A stretch of 64,000 nucleotides of DNA, taken from positions 1-64,000 of the forward strand of contig JBBSBL010000003.1 in assembly GCA_038251325.1 (NCBI GenBank), written 5' to 3'. Made by a program: the position numbers and the translations under genes. Below the pieces are notes generated by a model. It saw nothing but the letters and a program-made list of their open reading frames with translations. It was not told the origin of the DNA and did no database searches. The DNA is from JBBSBL01 sp038251325 (GTDB lineage: Bacteria; Actinomycetota; Thermoleophilia; Solirubrobacterales; Solirubrobacteraceae). Below are positions 56,269 through 64,000 of this stretch, piece by piece. Numbering within the stretch: position 1 is the stretch's first letter; every line of letters begins with the position of its first letter.

Positions 56269-57165
56269 GTGCCGGTGCTCTGTCTCGGAGAAGCGCTCGT
56301 CGACCTTGTCTGCGAGCGGCCGGTCGCGAGCCTGGAGGAGGCCGGCGCGTTCGTGCCGGCGTTCGGGGGCGCGACCGCGAACGTGGCGGTCGTCGCCGCG
56401 CGCGCCGGCGCCGACGTCGCGCTCGCCGGCGGCGCCGGCGACGATCCGTGGGGCCGCTGGCTGCGGGATCGTCTCGCCGCGGAGGGCGTCGGCCTCGACT
56501 GGTTCTCGCTCGTGCCGGGCGCGCCGACCCCGGTCGCCTTCACGTGGAGCGACGAGCACGGCGAGCCGGCCTTCCAGATCTACGGCGAGGCGCTGGCGAG
56601 CGTCGCCCACGCGCTCGCCGACCGGGTGGAGGCGGCGGTCGCCGCCGCCGACGGGCTCTTCATCGGCTCCAACACGCTCGCCGGTCCCGCCGAGCGGGTC
56701 GTGACCATGGCCGCCCGCGACCACGCGCTGCGGACGCGCCGCCCGCTCGTCTTCGATCCGAACTTCCGCCTGCACCGCTGGCCCTCGCCGGCCGCGGCCG
56801 TGGCGGCGGCGCGGGCCTGCCTGCCGGGCGCGCTGCTCGTCCGCTGCAACCGGGAGGAGGCACGCCTGCTGAGCGGAGAGGATGACCCCGCCGACGCGGC
56901 GGACGCTCTGGTCGCCGCGGGCGCACGAGCGGTCTGCGTCACGCTCGGGCCGGACGGCGCGCTGCTGCGCGGCGCCGCCCGGGCCGACGCGGCCGGGGTT
57001 CCGGCGGCGGTGCGCAGCGCGCTCGGGGCCGGGGACACCCTGACCGGCGTGCTGCTCGCGGCGCTCGAGCGCGGTGGGTGGGAGCCGGCGGCGCTCGACC
57101 CCGCGCTGCCCGGGGCGGTCGAGGCGGCGGCGCGCGCGACCGAGCGCTGGAGCGCGGTCGGGTGA
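56269..57165 (+). CDS. PfkB-family sugar kinase (fructokinase-like)
   Basis: The 298-residue ribokinase-fold enzyme starts VPVLCLGEALVDLV. It has FGGATANVAVVAARAGADVALAGGAGDDPWGRWLRDRLAAEGVG (substrate loop), FDPNFRLHRW and the ATP/anion-hole motif SALGAGDTLTGVLLAALE, whose Asp is the catalytic base. The pattern GEALVDLV...FGGATANVA is close to fructokinases, but ribose or other sugars are possible. It starts at GTG 56269, preferred over an upstream TTG because it places the first strand at residue 2. Its stop overlaps the next gene (GTGA). Confidence 0.9.
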   Translation: MPVLCLGEALVDLVCERPVASLEEAGAFVPAFGGATANVAVVAARAGADVALAGGAGDDPWGRWLRDRLAAEGVGLDWFSLVPGAPTPVAFTWSDEHGEPAFQIYGEALASVAHALADRVEAAVAAADGLFIGSNTLAGPAERVVTMAARDHALRTRRPLVFDPNFRLHRWPSPAAAVAAARACLPGALLVRCNREEARLLSGEDDPADAADALVAAGARAVCVTLGPDGALLRGAARADAAGVPAAVRSALGAGDTLTGVLLAALERGGWEPAALDPALPGAVEAAARATERWSAVG

Positions 57166-57893
57166 GCGCCGCGCGGCGAACCACCGCCCCGCGCCGGGCG
57201 GGCGCCGCGCAGCCCGCCTGGCGCCCACCGTCGCGGGAGCGCGTGGCCCGCGTGCGCGCCCGGCTCCGCGAGGTCTATGGCGTGCCGATCATGGTCCCGC
57301 ACGGGCGGCCCCTGGACGAGCTCGTCCTCACCGTCCTCTCCCAGAGCACGAACGACCGCAACCGCGACGTCGCCTTCCTCCGGCTCCGCGAGCGCCTCCC
57401 GGCGTGGGAGGCCGCGCGGGATGCGCCCGTCGAGGAGGTCGAGGCCGCGATCCGGCCCGGCGGCATCTCGAAGGTGAAGTCCGCGCGCATCCAGGCGATC
57501 CTGCGCGCGGTCAGCGCGGCGCCGCCCGACCCCGCCGCGCCGCTCGACCTCTCGTGGATGGCGAGCGCCCCGGTCGAGGAGGGCCGCGCGTTCCTGTGCG
57601 CGCTCCCCGGCGTCGGCCGCAAGACCGCGGCCTGCGTGCTGCTCTTCGCCTACGGGCGCCGCGACGTCCCGGTGGACACCCACGTGGGCCGGGTCGCGAC
57701 ACGCCTCGGGCTCCTGCGCCCCGGCGCCGGGTCCGACGAGCAGCACGACGCCATGCTCGCGCTCACCCCGCCGGGCGCCGAGCTCGAGCTCCACGTGAAC
57801 CTGCTGCGCCACGGGCGCCGCACCTGCGACGCCCGGTCCCCGCGCTGTCCCGAGTGCGCGCTGCGGAGGATGTGCCCGGCACGGCGGGGGTAG
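57162..57893 (+). CDS. Endonuclease III-type DNA glycosylase
   Basis: The 243-residue protein has an Arg-rich N-terminal tail and an HhH-GPD core. It contains LVLTVLSQSTNDRNRDVAFLRL, ALPGVGRKTAACVLLFAYGRRDVPVDTHVGRVATRLGLL (hairpin with the catalytic Lys of GRKTA and the conserved Asp of VDTHV) and the iron-sulfur loop CDARSPRCPECALRRMC (C-x6-C-x2-C-x5-C). The Lys indicates a bifunctional glycosylase/AP lyase, as in Nth. It removes oxidised pyrimidines. GTG start 57162, coupled to the kinase gene by four bases; no other repair gene is adjacent except the UDG-like gene 8 kb away. Confidence 0.88.
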   Translation: MSAARRTTAPRRAGAAQPAWRPPSRERVARVRARLREVYGVPIMVPHGRPLDELVLTVLSQSTNDRNRDVAFLRLRERLPAWEAARDAPVEEVEAAIRPGGISKVKSARIQAILRAVSAAPPDPAAPLDLSWMASAPVEEGRAFLCALPGVGRKTAACVLLFAYGRRDVPVDTHVGRVATRLGLLRPGAGSDEQHDAMLALTPPGAELELHVNLLRHGRRTCDARSPRCPECALRRMCPARRG

Positions 57894-57908
57894 AGCGGGC
57901 AAAGGATC

Positions 57909-57917
57909 TGCTATTCT
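57909..57917 (+). promoter_or_regulatory. Possible extended -10 promoter of the heat-shock operon
   Basis: TGCTATTCT at 57909-57917 fits an extended -10 (TG-N-TATTCT), giving a leader of about 90 bases before dnaK. No good -35 is seen, and I find neither the CIRCE nor the HspR-type (HAIR) inverted repeat in 57894-58013. The call is tentative. Confidence 0.3.
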
Positions 57918-58013
57918 CCCACTGAGATTTCATCACGCGCTCGCTGGCACCACCGCCAAGCGGGCGCCACGTACACGCCCCGCCACACCGGGCGAAAGGA
58001 GCCTCACACCCAC

Positions 58014-59917
<1,904 letters not shown>

Positions 59918-59921
<4 letters not shown>

Positions 59922-60502
59922 CCCACGACCCCGCCCAGGACCGGGGCGGCCGGGAGGCCGCCCCGGCGCCCGCGACCGCCGAGGCGCCCGAAGCCCCGGA
60001 CGCCCCCGAGGCCCACGACGCCGCGGAGCTCGTCGAGCAGGATCTCGGCGAGCTCCGCGAGCGCGCGGAGAAGGCCGAGGAGTACCTCGACCTCGCCCGC
60101 CGCACCCAGGCCGACTTCGAGAACTACCGCAAGCGCATGGGGCGCGAGACCGCGGCCGCCGAAGGTCGCGGCCTCGGTCGGCTGGCCAAGGAGCTGCTGC
60201 CCGCGCTCGACAACCTCGAGCACGCGCTCGCCGCGGTCGAGCACGCGCCGGAGGATGCGCCCGAGCGGCAGATCCTCGCCGGCTTCCGGCTCGTCCACGC
60301 CGAGCTGCTCGCCGCCCTGACCCGGGCCGGGATCGAGCCCTACTCGCCGCTCGGGGAGCCGTTCGACCCCGAGCACGCCGAGGCCATGGCCCAGCGGCCG
60401 GAGGAGGGCGCCGCGGCCGGGACGGTCATCGAGGTCTACCAGCCGGGCTACCGCCTCGGGGACGCGATCCTGCGCCCGGCCCGCGTCGTGGTGGCCGGGT
60501 AG
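59918..60502 (+). CDS. grpE: GrpE nucleotide exchange factor
   Basis: GrpE releases ADP from DnaK. The 194-residue protein has an acidic, Ala/Pro-rich N-terminal tail, a long helix (ELRERAEKAEEYLDLARRTQADFENYRKRMGRE, including the family's ADFENYRKR), a four-helix part LLPALDNLEHALAAVE and the beta wing FDPEHAEAMAQRPEEGAAAGTVIEVYQPGYRLGDAILRPARVVV. GTG 59918 overlaps the dnaK stop (GTGA). dnaJ follows after 5 bases. Confidence 0.96.
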
Positions 60503-60507
60503 CGCCG

Positions 60508-61626
60508 ATGCCGCCGAGCACCGACTACTACGAGGTCCTCGGGGTCGATCGCGGCGCGTCCGCGGACGAGATCAAGAAGGCCTACCGCCGCCTCGCCCGC
60601 CGCTACCACCCGGATCGCAACCCGGACGACAAGGCGGCCGAGGCGCGCTTCAAGGAGATCTCCGAGGCCCACGACGTGCTCTCCGACGCCGAGAAGCGCA
60701 AGTCCTACGACCGCGGCACGGGGCCGTTCGCGATGGGCGGCGAGGGGTTCGATCCCTCCTCGTTCGCCGGCGGGATGGGCGACATCCTCTCGAACCTCTT
60801 CGGCGGCGGCGGCGGTGGGCCGGGCGGGCCTGGGCGCGGCCGGCCGGGCGGCGGCGCGGCGCCGCAACGCGGGCGCGACCTGGAGACCGAGGTGCGCATC
60901 CCGTTCCGCACCGCGGTCGAGGGCGGACAGGTGTCGATCTCGGTGCCGACCTCCGAGCCGTGCCCGACCTGCCACGGGTCGGGGGCGCGGCCCGGCACCG
61001 CGCCGGAGATCTGCCCCGTCTGCCAGGGGCGCGGGGTCGAGGCGCAGGGTCAGGGGCTCTTCTCGATCGCCCAGCCGTGCCAGCGCTGCGGGGGCAGCGG
61101 GACGATCATCGAGTCGCCGTGCGCGACGTGCGGCGGCTCCGGCGTGCGGCGGACGGTCAAGCGCCTGCGGGTGAACATCCCGGCCGGGGTCAAGGACGGC
61201 AGCCGCATCCGCCTCGCCGGGAAGGGCGAGGCCGGGCTGCGCGGCGGCGAGGCCGGCGATCTCTACGTCGTGACCCGCGTGGCCGACTCGCCGATCTTCC
61301 GGCGCAAGGGCGACCACCTCGAGGTCGAGGTGCCGCTCACCGTGCCCGAGGCGATGCTCGGCGCGAAGGTCGACGTGCCCACGCTCGACGGCCGCAAGAC
61401 GCTGCGCGTGCCACCGGGCACGAAGCACGGCACGATCCAGCGCCTGCGCGACGAGGGCCCGCCGACGCTCGGCGGCAAGGGCCGCGGCGACCTCCACTAC
61501 CGCTTCACGATCGACGTGCCGCGCGACCTCAGCAGCGAGCAGCGCGCCGCGACGGAGGCGCTGGCCGGCACGCTCGACGGCGACCCGCGCGCCGACCTGA
61601 TGGCCGCGGCCGGGACGGAGGCGTGA
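60508..61626 (+). CDS. dnaJ: Chaperone DnaJ (Hsp40)
   Basis: The 372-residue type I J protein has a J domain (about 4-70) with the invariant HPD in RRYHPDRNPDD, a Gly/Phe-rich linker (GGGGGGPGGPGRG), four zinc-binding CxxCxGxG repeats (CPTCHGSG, CPVCQGRG, CQRCGGSG, CATCGGSG; about 150-215) and a C-terminal substrate domain. It delivers substrates to DnaK and stimulates its ATPase. The stop shares a base with the hspR ATG (TGATG). This may be the DnaJ1-type copy that accompanies dnaK in Actinobacteria. Confidence 0.96.
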   Translation: MPPSTDYYEVLGVDRGASADEIKKAYRRLARRYHPDRNPDDKAAEARFKEISEAHDVLSDAEKRKSYDRGTGPFAMGGEGFDPSSFAGGMGDILSNLFGGGGGGPGGPGRGRPGGGAAPQRGRDLETEVRIPFRTAVEGGQVSISVPTSEPCPTCHGSGARPGTAPEICPVCQGRGVEAQGQGLFSIAQPCQRCGGSGTIIESPCATCGGSGVRRTVKRLRVNIPAGVKDGSRIRLAGKGEAGLRGGEAGDLYVVTRVADSPIFRRKGDHLEVEVPLTVPEAMLGAKVDVPTLDGRKTLRVPPGTKHGTIQRLRDEGPPTLGGKGRGDLHYRFTIDVPRDLSSEQRAATEALAGTLDGDPRADLMAAAGTEA

Positions 61627-62072
61627 TGGGCGCCGAGCGCACTCGCACGACCACGACCCGCGTCGCGGTCGACGGCGATCGCGGGGTGTTCATGATCTCC
61701 GTCGCCGCGGAGCTGGCCGAGATGCATCCGCAGACCCTGCGGATGTACGAGGCGCGCGGGCTCATCACCCCGAAGCGCTCCCCCAAGGGGACGCGGCTCT
61801 ACTCGCACGAGGACGTCGAGCGGCTGCGCCGCATCCAGTCCATGACTGCGGAGCTCGGGCTGAACCTCGCCGGGGTCGAGCGAGTCCTCGCGCTCGAGGC
61901 CGAGCTCGCGGCCGCCCGCGCGCGCCTCGCGGCGCTCGAGCGCCGCGCGCGTCGTCTCCAGGCCGAGGCCCGGCTCGCCGACGCGCTGCGCCGCGACCTC
62001 TGCGCCGACCTCGTCCTCTACGACCGCGGCGGGCCGCTCGTCCGCGCCTCGCGCCCGCGCCGCGGCGTCTAG
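61626..62072 (+). CDS. hspR: HspR-type MerR-family heat-shock repressor
   Basis: The 148-residue protein has the MerR-like winged helix FMISVAAELAEMHPQTLRMYEARGLITPKRSPKGTRLYSHEDVERLRRIQ (about 22-75), where HPQTLRMYE is the recognition region. A coiled-coil LEAELAAARARLAALERRARRLQ and a basic tail follow. In Actinobacteria HspR represses the dnaK operon and clpB by binding HAIR sites with DnaK as co-repressor. I cannot find a clear HAIR site here. The start is ATG 61626, overlapping the dnaJ stop; GTG one codon upstream is also in frame. Confidence 0.92.
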   Translation: MGAERTRTTTTRVAVDGDRGVFMISVAAELAEMHPQTLRMYEARGLITPKRSPKGTRLYSHEDVERLRRIQSMTAELGLNLAGVERVLALEAELAAARARLAALERRARRLQAEARLADALRRDLCADLVLYDRGGPLVRASRPRRGV

Positions 62073-62088
62073 CCCAGAAAGGATCCCT

Positions 62089-64000
<1,912 letters not shown>

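Noticed and set aside
57894..58013. CIRCE or HspR (HAIR) operator before dnaK
   Set aside because: Looked for TTAGCACTC/GAGTGCTAA and CTTGAGT/ACTCAAG arms and found no acceptable match, even though hspR is in the operon.

Overview
This 64 kb window is GC-rich actinobacterial chromosome with GTG, TTG and possibly CTG starts and many 4-nt ATGA/GTGA stop-start overlaps. The best placement is Thermoleophilia, probably Solirubrobacterales. The reasons are: secreted TolB/PD40-type propellers ending in a Cys-containing C-terminal module typical of that group; a pyruvate dehydrogenase built from separate E1 alpha, E1 beta, E2 and E3 subunits; an Ino1-centred inositol-lipid locus; and the actinobacterial dnaK-grpE-dnaJ-hspR-clpB order. 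No rRNA or tRNA gene, phage, insertion sequence or CRISPR array was recognised. This is ordinary chromosome with small accessory patches.

Layout. 1-6 kb: the 5' end of an unknown gene, a crotonase/FAD-oxidase pair, and a divergent large ATPase-LuxR regulator. 6-10 kb: a MazF-type toxin-antitoxin module beside a fragment of a histidine kinase, and two secreted propellers. 10-17 kb: envelope genes (M23-like protein behind a c-di-AMP riboswitch, RlpA-like protein, DacA, a rhomboid lacking its catalytic residues) around an acyl-CoA dehydrogenase pair. 17-29 kb: lipoate and 2-oxoacid dehydrogenase genes (lipA, a zinc-ribbon methyltransferase, lipB, E2, E1 beta, E1 alpha, and further on lpdA), interrupted by a methyltransferase / phytanoyl-CoA-dioxygenase-like / methyltransferase cassette on the other strand. 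28-34 kb: a class III nucleotidyl cyclase, a thioesterase, and thiamine genes (thiE; TPP riboswitch-thiO-thiS-thiG). 34-41 kb: argF, an RNA methyltransferase, a glycosyltransferase and assorted genes. 41-47 kb: two glycosyltransferases, a methyltransferase, a molybdopterin/cytochrome b fusion and a divergent epimerase, then a second toxin-antitoxin module. 47-55 kb: an oxidoreductase, a degenerate uracil-DNA-glycosylase relative, and an inositol-lipid locus (GT4-PHP fusion, ino1, CDP-alcohol phosphotransferase, PAP2/Aur1-like protein). 55-58 kb: hydrolase, sugar kinase, endonuclease III. 58-64 kb: the heat-shock operon, with clpB cut off by the window end.

How the parts work together. LipB and LipA make the lipoyl cofactor of the E2 lipoyl domain, and E1 alpha/beta, E2 and LpdA form the complex that uses it; all lie within 12 kb. 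ThiO, ThiS and ThiG build the thiazole half of thiamine and ThiE joins it to the pyrimidine half, under a TPP riboswitch; TPP is in turn the E1 cofactor. Ino1 makes inositol phosphate, which the neighbouring CDP-alcohol phosphotransferase and Aur1-like protein could place in lipids.

The most unusual points are: thiO broken by a G13-C-G26...C12 tract that looks like an assembly artefact; a 167-bp inverted-repeat-bounded element between thiS and thiG; the uncharacterised glycosyltransferase/Moco/epimerase locus; the methyltransferase-dioxygenase-methyltransferase cassette; a rhomboid and a DNA-glycosylase relative that have both lost catalytic residues; palindromic operators in front of both toxin-antitoxin modules; and a CDP-alcohol phosphotransferase with no normal start codon, in the same frame as the gene before it.
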